Assembly: GCA_020091685.1 (NCBI GenBank)
Contig: CM034606.1
Span: forward strand, 19,484,695-19,548,694
DNA from: Lutjanus erythropterus
Lineage: Eukaryota > Chordata > Actinopteri > Lutjaniformes > Lutjanidae
Direction: 5' to 3'
DNA: 64,000 nucleotides
The notes under the pieces were generated by a model. That model saw nothing but the letters and a program-made list of their open reading frames with translations. It was not told the origin of the DNA and made no database searches. Every line of letters starts with the position of its first letter. The stretch's first letter is position 1. Positions 1-11,214 of this stretch are shown in pieces. The position numbers and the translations under genes are program-made.

Positions 1-3000
1 TGATTTTTCAGTAGAGATGTCATTTTGTGGAATGTATAAGGCATTGAAAAGGCTTTTTTTTAAGTCTTACAAAAAAAATATTTTTTTCATGAATATTTGT
101 CCCTGAAAAGTTTCAAAGCATCGCATGCTTTCTTTGTAGATTAATGCATTTTTATGTGTGCTTATATTAATAATGTTGTTAATGTTAATAAACAATGACT
201 ACCAGAAAGAAAGCTGTACTTTTTTTTCTGCCTGTACATCATTAACCTACTGTATCATATCCATGTACTCATTCATTATCAGTTGATAACCTTCAGATGC
301 TCATTACCTTACAGCAGACAATATTCTTTAAAACACAAATGCACAAAAAGATATAAGACTGACTGTAGATCTATATCTTTATATCTTTACAGTGGATAAA
401 GTGGAAATGCACAGTGGATGTTAAGACATTTCCAGCATTGACACAGAGCAGGATAAAAAGTTTCACCTTTTTAAACATCAGCACAAAGGTTTTATTCCAG
501 GTTTGCTGAACTGACTTTCATCTATATCTTTAAATTTGAAATGCTGAAAGCCATTGTTAAACATGTGGTAACAACCTGGCCAGCTCATGAATTTTACATA
601 TCCGTATGCGACTGAATTAAAATAGCAAATTCATGCCAGCTTCTTTTTGTTATAGGATACTTTGAGAATATCTCATGAGTTACTGTCAAGATGCATTCAA
701 CATCTCAAACAGTTGATATTTAAATTTCATAAATCTTTTATAATTTAGTGTGACATGACCATGTCTCTGCTTATGAGAATAAATTCTATGTGAAGATCCT
801 GTGTCATCCAGGTGTAGGATATTCAGCACTGTCATGGTACCATCTGTCCAGACTGTCTGGTGGAAATATTTTTAATATATGTCTAATATCTTTATATTAC
901 ATTGCTTATGTTTTTCTTTCAACTAGCTAAGTAGAAGTGTAAAAATGATAGGGTATTCCAAGGGTGCTTGGCTAAGAAAAAAATAATTTCTGCCTTACAG
1001 TAATCCATGTGTACTTAAGATGTTCCTGTATCTTCCGCTCCTCCAGCTCTCACTTCTCACCACCTCCAGCAACAAGGCTCCATTTAGAGAAGTAGCACAG
1101 ATAAATGTCAAACCAAGAATGTGACCCTGCTTAACATTTGTTCTGTTTAATTAGCCCTAAATCATGTATAATTAAGTCTAATTTATGTTGAGGCAGTAAA
1201 TAAATTCATAAATCTAGTCTCTCTTTCAGGCCTGTGGATAGCCAGGATAATAACGGGATGTTCACTTATTCTCTGGCTGTAAGTTTGTCTTATGGCAAGT
1301 AAAAAAATTATTGCCTGAGAGGCTTTCATGCAGCCACTTTGGCCCAGGATGCCTGTGGATTGGGTGTGGAGCAGGAGAGCGACGGAGCATTTGGAGTGTT
1401 CCACAGCTAAGCAGTCATCAGAGCAGCAGAAGGCTACTGCAGTGGTCCACATTTGTCTTACTGTACAAGACAGCAAAATGGAGTAAAGGTGCTAAATTTC
1501 CCTCTGTTAAAGTAATAAAATTACATTAAGTAGCACTACCAAAAGGAGACTTCTTCCTCCTCCTGCTGGCATTATGGCATACTTTGACACAAGACTGTAC
1601 GGTGTCATTACATTTCCATTATGGAAGGCATGGCGAGCTGCAGATAGCTTATAACAGCCTGAGATGAAGCCACAGGAGTGGGTTAAAAAGGCCATTCACA
1701 TTCTGATTCACATATACAGTTCAGCAAGTTCCAAGCTCCAAACGATTTACCATTTCTTGAAGTAGGAAGAGTAATAATGAGATTTTATCTATGGAACACA
1801 TTTAATTTAAACTGCATAAGCTGACCTTTTTTTCCTTATCAGCCTCATTCTACAGCATGCGTCACGATTATTGTTTTACCATGCACTTAGTCATGCTTGG
1901 CCTGATTTTGCCATTAGGTTCTTGTTAGGTATGTTGACAGCTTGTGAAGATTGTCGCCTTTTATGCTAATTTTCTTGCAGGCTGTTGTTTAATGCTGGGA
2001 AATGTTTATTTTGCCATTATCAGGGCCCTTGCTTATTGTCCTCATTAGTCTCTGGGCTCTGGCCCCTGTGGGTGAAGTGTCAGTTAGCGCAGGGGTGTTT
2101 TTTTCCCCTTGTACCTTACTTTCCCGGAGAACCTACCATTAGGTCGTACAAATAAACACCATTTTCAAACACATATATTTTCCTGACAACAGGCAACTCA
2201 GCTTCTTATTGTTTGGCTGCAGTGGACTCTTGACTCAGAGTTTACACATCCCCTCAAGATTGTATTTCCCACTCATTCAGAAGCCATATATTCTTAATAC
2301 TCCACAGATATTCGCAATACCATTTTCATATACTCTAGTGTAAAAAGTGGTAATCATTAAGGTTTCAAAATATTTCTCTTACCTTAAACAGGGAAATTAC
2401 ACAAGTGGCTTCAGTACAGCAAGTCTTATTGAAAAATGGGTGCACTGTAAAATCTAATAAGTTGAGCGATCATGGAATCTCGCCGGATTTTGCGGGATGC
2501 GATTTCACATGATCTCCTGTGGAAGCAGATGTAAACAAACCAGAGACTGACGTGGTGCAACAGTTTGCTGCAGTAAAACTTTGCTGTGAGAAAAACAGAA
2601 GCAGAAGTTAAACAAGTCTGGATGAGAAAATGTCTGAGGAGACGCATCAACACAGGTTGTTTATTCTTCAGCCAGAACAGGAGGTGAGATTTTAACTGTC
2701 TCTATGTGAACAGCAGTCTGCTGCTGGCTAACTTTAGTCTGAAGAGCTAGAGAGTTTACGGCTGTTCTACGACATTGTCAGCTGCTCTGTCTTGTTGTAG
2801 ACTGTCTGTCTTCTCTTTATCCTGTTCTTGAAATCTGTCGCTAACACCAGCTTCAAGCAAGCATGTGTCTGAGTGTGTGTAGCTGTTATCAGCGTGTTGT
2901 CATCCAGTCAGGACATAGCCACCAATAGGTATGTCACACAGTGTATATAAAAGCATATTCATTGACTCTTCAGCCCCTTTACTTTACTACAGCAAAGGTG

Positions 3001-4027
3001 AGTTCATCAGATGATCTTCTCTCTACAGCTTGTTTGTGCCCATTGTGCTCCGGCCTCACCTGTGACCTGCATATCTACAGCTTTGAGTGCCTCTGATGGC
3101 ACCACGTTTACATCAATATTGAGCAGCCGCCGCCCTGCGTGGATTGCCGAGCGCTCTCCCTCATCAGATGCTAGCACTGGGATGACCACTTCCAGCAATG
3201 TGAGGTGAAGCTTTGCTGTGATGTGATGTGTCTGATGTTGACTTCACCATGGAAATTCTGTGAATATGTGTGAGATACAGTAGTTGCAAGCCTATAATAT
3301 TGTAACCCTGGCTCAGTTAGCACGTTCACAGCCCTTTTCCAATGGGCTGTCACTCTGTTCCCGTTCGTTGAAGTGGTTGTTGGACGAACAGGCAGTGAGA
3401 ATGCTTTCATATAGACTGTGTGACACACATAACTGTAGCTACATCCTGATTGGCTGCCTTTGCATATGCACATTTTAAGTCGGTGGTGTGGTTGGATGCA
3501 TGTGGTTGGAGAGAACTATTACCCACAGACTCCACTGCTCCAAATAGAACTGGGGTTACAATACTGTGACCTTTGTCTTGCATTTGAAAGCCTCACATCC
3601 TCTATGCAAACAAAAATAACAAAAAAATATCCCATTTCTCAGCTGTTTTGTTTGTGACTCAAGGTTGCATACTATAATGTTATTGGTGCAGTATGGTGCA
3701 GTATGGTTGGCATCATAGCATCATGGGGTTTGAATCTCTGAATGAAGAGTTAAGAATGAATACTGGGTATTGTTGGAAGAATAAAGTTCAAATTTCAGAT
3801 CAATAACTACAAAATGAACTAATAACATTGTTGATCCTGCCAGACCAACTCTGTTGTCCCATTCTGTAGCTCCCAGATGCTGCACCAATCCTGCTTTCTG
3901 CCAGTGGATGGAGCGGTGCTCCCCTGCTTTGTTCTTTTATTTATTTACTTATCTTCTTCTTACTTATATGCTTCCCTGCTGCACCCGCCTCTCTCTTTCA
4001 TCCCTACCCCTCCACCCTCGCCCCCAC

Positions 4028-4029
<2 letters not shown>
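1..4029. other. intergenic DNA, no gene seen
   Basis: Largely AT-rich. 1960-2110 and 2450-2700 are more complex, with GATCTCCTG and CCGGATTTTGCGGGATGCG words, and could be old repeats or regulatory DNA. A TATATAAAAG tract at 2944 is followed by a short unassigned plus-strand frame at 3011-3208. A local 10-bp doubling (GGTGCAGTAT) occurs at 3686. Nothing here supports a gene. Confidence 0.45.

Positions 4030-4076
<47 letters not shown>
4030..4076. repeat. (CA)n microsatellite
   Basis: Uninterrupted CA run of about 23 units preceded by a C-rich pyrimidine tract. It creates spurious threonine/histidine and valine/cysteine reading frames on both strands. Confidence 0.97.
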
Positions 4077-4079
<3 letters not shown>

Positions 4080-5339
4080 GCACATACTGTATACTCACCT
4101 GCATCCACCAACAGCAAACCATACCAGCATTATAATACAAGAATAAAAATGAAAAAGGAATAATATTGCAATATGTCAACACTTGAAAGCTGAAAAATGA
4201 CCTTTTCTGAGCCAAAAGTGTATTATTTTTCTTGCAATAAATGCAGGTAAGATGCAAAGTTGGCTAAAGATCCACAAAAAATCTCACACATTATTTATTA
4301 TTTTATTTATTATTTCACAGTTCATTTTCATTGTCTCTGGAATGAATGTTGGAACATTTTTCCCACACACACACCAAGAATTATGCTGCTGGCGAAAATC
4401 AATTTATAGATAGATACGCTCCTGCCTTGAAGGAACACACAACTGGCAAGGATATCTGGAAATCCTGTGGCATTCAGGCATTGCTCAGATTTTCATCTTT
4501 AATTTGCAATGGCAACACACCTCATACTGTCAGAGTTTTCATTCACTGTATGATGTTGGCTATATATATGCACAAAGCCTTCTTTGTAAACAGAGGGAAC
4601 CTGGTGTGAAATTCCTCACACCATAAAATGGTTTTCTTACATCCAACAATTTTTTTACTCAGCCCGATGTAACTGTGTCCACTTGTGTCACCTGGTCATT
4701 CTGTTAGGGCTTAAAGGCATAATATACAACGATTTGCAACAATGAACACTGTATGGACTTGCACAAACATAATCCCTCTCAATCATCACTTATGACCCCC
4801 TAAAGTACGTAGTGATGGCTGTATCTGCTGAGACCCTGCTCTCTGTTGTATTTCCTCATTTTCTCATTATTTTGCTGTGCTCAGGATGCTTTACCAACTA
4901 AAACGGTTGGTATATGACTATCTTTCTGGTGAGTTTATAAACAGACAATTCCTACTGATCCTACCTGCAGCTCCTGGCTGTAACTATAAATGTTGGTGAA
5001 GCTCGACAAAAAACACATTTTCTTCATAATAGCTTTTGTAACATAACATGCAGGTATTTGAACTAACTGTGTGTGAGGATGTGGGAGAGCCTGATGGTCA
5101 GTGCTTAGTGATTTACTTTACAGCAGCAAGAGGAAGCAGAAAGGTCAGAGTGAACAGGCTCGGGTAATAAAAAATAATCTTTTTTCCAAAAGAGAAGTAA
5201 GTGTAAGCATGTAAACATGGAAAGTGTGTTCATGACAAAAACAACACTTTGGTCACATGTGCTGAACAAAGAAACAGCAGGAAAGCTGTCAGAAAAAAGC
5301 AAATAGATGTATTAATAAAAAACAAACTACTGTAGCTCA
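4077..5339. other. intergenic DNA, probably repeat-bearing
   Basis: 4705-5060 (ATATACAACGATTTGCAACAATGAACACTG and CCTACCTGCAGCTCCTGG) resembles a teleost interspersed repeat from memory; ends not definable. No gene is seen. Confidence 0.35.
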
Positions 5340-5692
5340 CTTTCAGATCAGATACTATTAAGACATGTTTTCCCACAAGCAAGGTGAAGCATTATTTAAT
5401 TTCTCTGCTCCCCACCTGTGGAACTTCCTGATTACCTAAGGTCAGCTGAAAATGTCAACTCATTTAAATCAGGGCTTAAAACATTACTGTTTACTGCGGC
5501 TTTCCAGTAAAATACATACATAACTCCTTATTAAGGTATTCGGTAGCTATAATTTTTACATTTTCTTGATTTCACTTTTGTTTTAATGTCTTTTAAATGC
5601 AAAAAATTAAACAAAACATTAAAAACGTTATTTTAATGTTTTATTTTAATGTATTTCCATGTTCTAGTAAAGCACTTTGAATTGCCTTGTGT
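5340..5692 (+). mobile_element. LINE 3' end fragment, L2-like
   Basis: Translation of 5400-5510 gives a stretch like APHLWNFLP...FKSGLKTLLFTA, typical of the C-terminus of L2-type LINE reverse transcriptases. It is followed by a 3' tail with GTAAAGCACTTTGAATTGCC, the usual end of L2-like elements in fish. It is 5'-truncated, as most LINE copies are, and no longer codes. Class assignment is from memory of the family. Confidence 0.6.
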
Positions 5693-5834
5693 CACAGCCT
5701 GTGTTGGGATTCCAGATAATAGCTGCCTTCCCTGTTATTTTAGGAGGAGATTCCTTGACACAAGTGGGATAAATAAAAAGATGCTAAAAGGTGGACAAAA
5801 AAGAGAAAACAAACATCCAGAGGCAATACAAATA

Positions 5835-6830
5835 TGTGTTCATAGAGAGGGGGTGAGTACCTGGGCTTCATCACATTCAGATTGATTCCGCAGTAGCTCC
5901 TGTCAGCCACCCAAAAAGGTGCCTTTAGCACTGACAGACAAAATCAAAAGTGATCTGAAAAAGATGGAGGAACCCGGAGTGGTTGAAAAACAGACAGAAA
6001 CCACTGACTGGGTTAACAGCATGGTCACTGTCCAAAAGCCAAACAAAAAAATAAGACTCTGGATTAACCCTCAGGACCTCAACAAAGCCATAAAGCAAGA
6101 ACACTATCCCCTGCAGACAGTAGAGGAGGTTGTGGCAGAGATTCAAAATGTTTTTCAGTATTGGTCACAAACCATGGGTTCTGAGAAATAAAACTAGATG
6201 AGAAGAGCTACAAGTTATGTACCTTTAACATACTATTTGGTGGGTATCGATTCAAATGGCTTCTCTTTGGAGTCTCATCAGCTCCAGAGGTTTTGCAGAA
6301 TAGTGACAGAATAAGGATTATCAATTTCAATCTGAACAAAGACAAGTGCAAGATTGGACATTGAACACATTGACCACAAGCCAGAAGAAAGGTCAGGGCA
6401 ACAATGGACACGCCACAATCACATGACAAAGCTGCACTGATGACCTTCTTATGCATGACCTCAAAAAAGTTCATCCTGAACCTGTCTGATATAAGTGCAT
6501 CACTCAGAAAGCTTTTGGAAGGGGTTGTTGAGTGGAATCGGGAAGCACAGCAACTACACAGTTTTGAACTTTAAAGAAACTGGTAAACAATGCCCCAGAG
6601 CTCAAGTTTGAGAAAGTCATTCTGTCAGTGGATGCAAAAGTTCTAAAGGATTGAGAGCCGTAGTAATGAAAGAAGGGTAACCCGCGGCTCAAGGTCTCAA
6701 TGACACGCAGAAAAATTATGCACAAATAGAAAAAGAACGTCTAGATACTGCGTATGGGTGTTTTATATTATTTGTGTGAAAAACAGCTACAGGTGGAGCC
6801 TGACCATAAACCACTTCAGAGACAAAGACA
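5835..6830 (+). mobile_element. decayed Ty3/gypsy pol remnant (RT to RNase H)
   Basis: Translated pieces follow the gypsy pol order. First comes the start of reverse transcriptase (VPLAL.DKIKSDLKKMEEPGVVEK, TDWVNSMV, DLNKAIK), then LDEKSYKLCTFN and a degraded FG.SSAPEV. Next are the thumb/connection (KKFILNLS, LRKLLEG, EWN) and an RNase H-like SVDA and NYAQIEKE. The protein is broken by stops (for example the TGA before VPGLHH) and by frame changes. The block between SAPEV and NKDKCKIG is much shorter than in intact elements, and the catalytic YxDD box is missing. No LTRs or integrase could be set. It is an inactive fossil; no gene is called. Confidence 0.85.
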
Positions 6831-8010
6831 GCAGCTGATGATGGAGGGGTAAACAGTGCAGCACAACACGACATGAACTGTATCTGAAAATTATATGAGT
6901 GAAAGAAAACCCTTTTAATATTCTAGAAGTGTGTGCTCAGTAGAATGCACACCCCTACCAGTCAACAGATGGTGAAGCACCTACTGCAATGCCAGCACCC
7001 CTGCCAGATGCAACCAACAAAGTTCTGCCAACATGACCATACATTTGTTGTGTCTAGTGGAAACAAGACTACAAAACAGAGCAGGCAAAAAATAGAACCA
7101 CTGTCTCCACCAAGCAAGTTGTAGTTTACATCCATCTCTGTCCAGACTCAAATAATGTATGTAGTGAAGACTCTGAAGGAATTTAATAGGGAACTTACCA
7201 TGATCTTGACCTGTAACTGTATCTTGTGTAAGATATTGCATCCACAAGAATGAGTAACTTCGTGCCTCTCCCTGCATGTTGCATTTTCATGAAGATGTGG
7301 CCTAAACTTAACTGGGTGAATGTAAACTTCCCTAATCTGGAGGGTGTGTGTGTGGCTGACTCACTGTCAGGTCAGTGTTGTTGGTTCCTTTGGCCAACTC
7401 ACATGGACCAGGCGAACATGTGGGGCATGCCTTGGGCATCGCCCTGTCGGTCTAGTCAGCCAGCTATTCAATGTGAACATTCAGTAAAAAGGTGAATACA
7501 GGTGGTTTGTGGTGGTGTGGTTTGCCTACAGAATTTCTGCCTGTGGCGTCTTCCTCATGGTGTGTCAACAATCAACACAAATCCAGTGACTGTACAGGTG
7601 CAACTCCTTGCTGCCAATAGGTTAAAGCCACAAGTATGATCTCCGTTACTTGTTTTTCTATTGGCCTGACACTGGAATAAAGTTTATTATTTGCAGACAG
7701 GGATACTACTGAGTATAGTAATAACAGTATTTATCATTGTTGGCCTCTTGAAGAGAGCTTTGTGTATTTGAAAAAGGGTGAGGTAGGTCTAAAGAATATA
7801 ATACATTATGCAACTTAGAGAAAATTGCTGCAATGTTAATATTTCACTTTATCCAAATGGGGTATAATTTTATTCTCCCACCAGCCTGCACACTGTCTGA
7901 ACTATGTGTGTGTGTGATGTTCATCTAGGAGCAATGATGTGTCTGTCTCTTGACCTGTCTGCCCAGCTGACTCTTTTTTTTTACCTGCCATCAGGAGCAC
8001 ATCCAGCATT
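6831..8010. other. possible gypsy flank, no gene
   Basis: The 6930-7125 stretch is rich in Q, P and K codons and could be a decayed tail of the gypsy element, but I cannot support it. The rest shows only chance reading frames, with a short T tract near 7975. Confidence 0.4.
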
Positions 8011-8230
8011 CAGCAGGGTGACTCTATCCAGACAGCTAAATCTGACATTAATGAAAAGTTGTTTCTAACATTCCCTCTCCCGCCTCCCTGAATGTGCTTG
8101 GCTCGAGCTTCACTAGGCTTCGTGTTGTTTGTTGTAGAAAAAAATTTCCTTAAATGGTTGACCAGCAGCAGTTCCAGCACGATGACTCTGTCCAGGACGC
8201 CACAGCTGACATCAACAAAAAGTTGCTTCT
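8011..8230 (+). repeat. diverged 56-bp direct duplication
   Basis: 8011-8066 and 8175-8230 align without gaps at 43 of 56 positions, 164 bases apart. Both read in one frame as similar peptides (DSIQTAKSDINEKL and DSVQDATADINKKL), but the spacing is not a multiple of three, so they are not in the same frame. Possibly an old duplicated coding fragment or a repeat family; not recognised. Confidence 0.6.
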
Positions 8231-8553
8231 TTCTTTTCATCTCTTTCTTGCTGCCTGGTTCATATTGCATAGGACATTGATCAATTCCTAGTACTACAGA
8301 GATCCTTCTTTTCCTTAAATGGGAATTCAGTTTCAAAATTCACTTTGGCACTTATCATTGTTCAGCTTGTCCTCATCACACAAATAGATGTCTGTACAAT
8401 CAGCTTATTACAACTCATTATGGTTAGGCGGTGATCTCTAGTGACTGCAGTAATAATACCGAAAGCAAAGGAGGAAGTCAGGTGAAATGGCATAAAATGT
8501 TACATTACATATGTGATTTTCACTTATCACCTCTGTCATATGACATACCTTTT

Positions 8554-8600
8554 TTAACCCAAACCACATTTTTTTCTGAAACCTAACCAAGTAGATTAGA
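8554..8600 (-). repeat. short interspersed repeat, inverted partner at 10.07 kb
   Basis: The complement of this stretch reads TACTTGGTTAGGTTTC...TGGTTTGGGTT. A similar stretch lies in the plus orientation at 10070-10146 (TACTTGGGTAGGTTTATG...CATGGTTTCTGG). This is a common short teleost repeat as I remember it. Confidence 0.45.
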
Positions 8601-10065
8601 TATATATACTGTCACCCTATAGCTGTTATTTTGTTGGCCAACTAGAATCCAAGTTGAAATAGCATGTAATTCTTAACACCAACTACATCACTATGACATC
8701 ACTGGATGCAGGAAGAGCAACAGATTTTGCAGCAGGAGAAGTCAGCTTTCTTGGTCAACATATCACACACTGAGGAATTGATTATTTCAAATAATTGCAT
8801 TCCTTATCAACACTGATTGGACATCCACATGAAGAATGGGTAATTTTCCCTTTAAGATCTGTCATACCTGGTACTGTTCACTGATTATATAGGTCATTTT
8901 TGGAGTCATTGGCAATCAACATATTCTGTGGTTTAAGTGAAGATCAAATTGTGATATCCATTTCAAAGAAAACCCACCTGTCAACTTACTCAGATTCTGA
9001 TGATACACATCATGGTGATATGTCATAATGCAGCCATAAACTGCATTATACTATTTTTAAGGCAACAATCTGTATTTTGAGTATCAAATATGTGCTGCCT
9101 GGAGGTCTGAAGGTGTCTCTAAAGGCTTTTAACTTGCTCTCTCATGGGGGACGACAGCTGTCGTCAGCTTGGAAACGCACCAATGGTGCAAAAAGCCCTG
9201 TCAAAACATATAAAATATCCATACAGACAACTTATTCTCTGTCCTTGATCTGTATGGTCTGTAGGTTCCAGACACTCACAGTTTCTCTTGAGTATCACAC
9301 CATTGCCTTGTCATAGGTCTTAAGTAACATATATAGCAACTTAAAGACAAAGTTAAGATTTTTTGGTCTGAGTCTTTATGCTATACTAAGATGACAGTCT
9401 CCTGGCTCTGTCTCATGGACACATAAGTGCTTTGGATCTTATCAGCCCTTGACAGGAATGCAAAAAAGCTTCTTTTTTTTTTTTTACATGGTTGACTGTT
9501 CCTTCAACAGTAAGAATTTGGAGAAAAATGTGAGATGCCTTACAGTCTTTATTTCTATAGATTAAAAAGGGGGCAAAATATTGTAACCTGCTGTAATATA
9601 TATTTATGCTATAATCTAGTTCTAGGAGGGGGATTCAGTGGCATCTAGCAGTTAGCCTGTAGATTGCTAATACCTTGTCTCACTCTGCCCTGCCTTGAAA
9701 TACTGAAGCAAACACCATATTTTGAGCCAGTGTTTAGTTTGTTCATTCTGGGCTACTGTGGAAACATGGTGGTGCAGCGTGACGGCCTCTGTACAGGAGG
9801 ACCCATGGCATTTTTTTTTCCCAAGACTATTCTGACACAGTCCACCATAGTGCATTGTGACTGGCAACTACTGTGCTCTGACTGGCTGTGAGCATGAGTG
9901 CACACCTGCACTTGGGAGAAGTTCAGCAAGGTGGTTGTTGGAGATGAATGGATCCAGAAACAGGACTTTCACTGCAGAGACTGGTCTTTGAAGCTAAATG
10001 TCACTTTTAACTATTTTTAGACTTAGTTGACTTATTATTTTTCAGTTTTCGGCCACAGTTTCAAA

Positions 10066-10150
10066 GCTATGTGGTTAGGTTTAGGAACAAAAAGTACTTG
10101 GGTAGGTTTATGAAAAAAACAAACAAACATGGTTTCTGGTAAAAATAGAC
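10066..10150 (+). repeat. short interspersed repeat, inverted partner at 8.55 kb
   Basis: The GTGGTTAGGTTTAGGAAC...TACTTGGGTAGG stretch matches, in opposite orientation, the sequence at 8554-8600, about 1.5 kb away. No coding capacity. Confidence 0.45.
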
Positions 10151-10956
10151 CCTTTCACAATATTAGAAAATCTCTCTGGCAATCACAGAAACATGTTGAG
10201 GTAACAAGAACTAGCCAATGACAGCTCAGTAGTAGTGGCCAATCACAACACAGTAGGGCAGTAACAGGCAGAGCAGTTGTGGGGTTGCGGAAAATCTGTA
10301 GATACAAAGGATTTATTCTGAGGTAACAGAAACATAAACACATTCTGTTTTTGAAAGCAAACTTCTAACATACATACATACATTCTGCCTTATTCATATA
10401 ATTCTTACACACTGGACACATATGTGTGCCTCAGTCCTGCACTATTAAAATTTGTAGACAAAATGCTCAGCTTTGTTCACCTCACTGCACCTCTCCATTT
10501 CATAAAGACACAAAGGCAAGAATGGGTTAGGTCTTGCCAGAAGCTAGCATGTTCAGCAGGCTGATGGCTATTAGATGTCAGTCCAGGGGTATAAGGCGAC
10601 CTCTCTAGATAGAGGTTTAATGCAATGTTTGTGCTGTTCCCCACCCTGACATGGCCCACAGCTTTGCAGGCAAGAGGCATCTTGTGACAGCAAATCGTTG
10701 GCTGGTCATGAATAACGATTCTGATTTCAGGCTCACACTGAGTAGGGAACAATTTGATCAATACCGGTCCTTTAACAGCTTAAATGAAGAACTGCCCATG
10801 TATCAAATGGCTTTTGTTATACAGTTTTACAGCCAGGTGTCTCTAAACAGCAGAACTGAGAGGATGATGTAGTTTTTTTAAGTCTTCATATTCATTGCTC
10901 ATAAAATTGTTCTACCCTCAATTAGTTGTTTATACATACAGGTTCTTAACATCTCT

Positions 10957-11214
10957 TTAAAGGTGCAATTCACTCCAAAATCAAAAATATATATTTTTCC
11001 CTGGTCTGTAGTGCTAGTAGCGACGTCCACCTTCTCTCCAGTAAAATGGGACTAAGAGTCACTCAGTTTGTGATGCTCAAAGCACCAAACACCTCGGTGG
11101 CAGATATATTCGAAACGCTACAACTCACACTAAAAGAATATAGATGGATAAACAGCATACAGGCTAGAGGAAAAATATGTATTTTTGATTTGGGGGTGAA
11201 CTGTCCCTTTGAAT
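10957..11214. mobile_element. TTAA-flanked MITE with ~40-bp inverted ends
   Basis: The left arm from 10958 (AAGGTGCAATTCACTCCAAA, then ATCAAAAATATATATTTTTCC) pairs with the right arm ending near 11210 (GGAAAAATATGTATTTTTGATT, then GGGGGTGAACTGTCCCTTT). A TTAA sits at the left border and TGAA at the right, consistent with an eroded TTAA target duplication as in piggyBac- or Kolobok-type elements. About 250 bases, non-coding. Confidence 0.65.

Noticed and set aside
3854-4257. threonine/histidine- and valine/cysteine-rich frames
   Set aside because: They are translations of the CA microsatellite.
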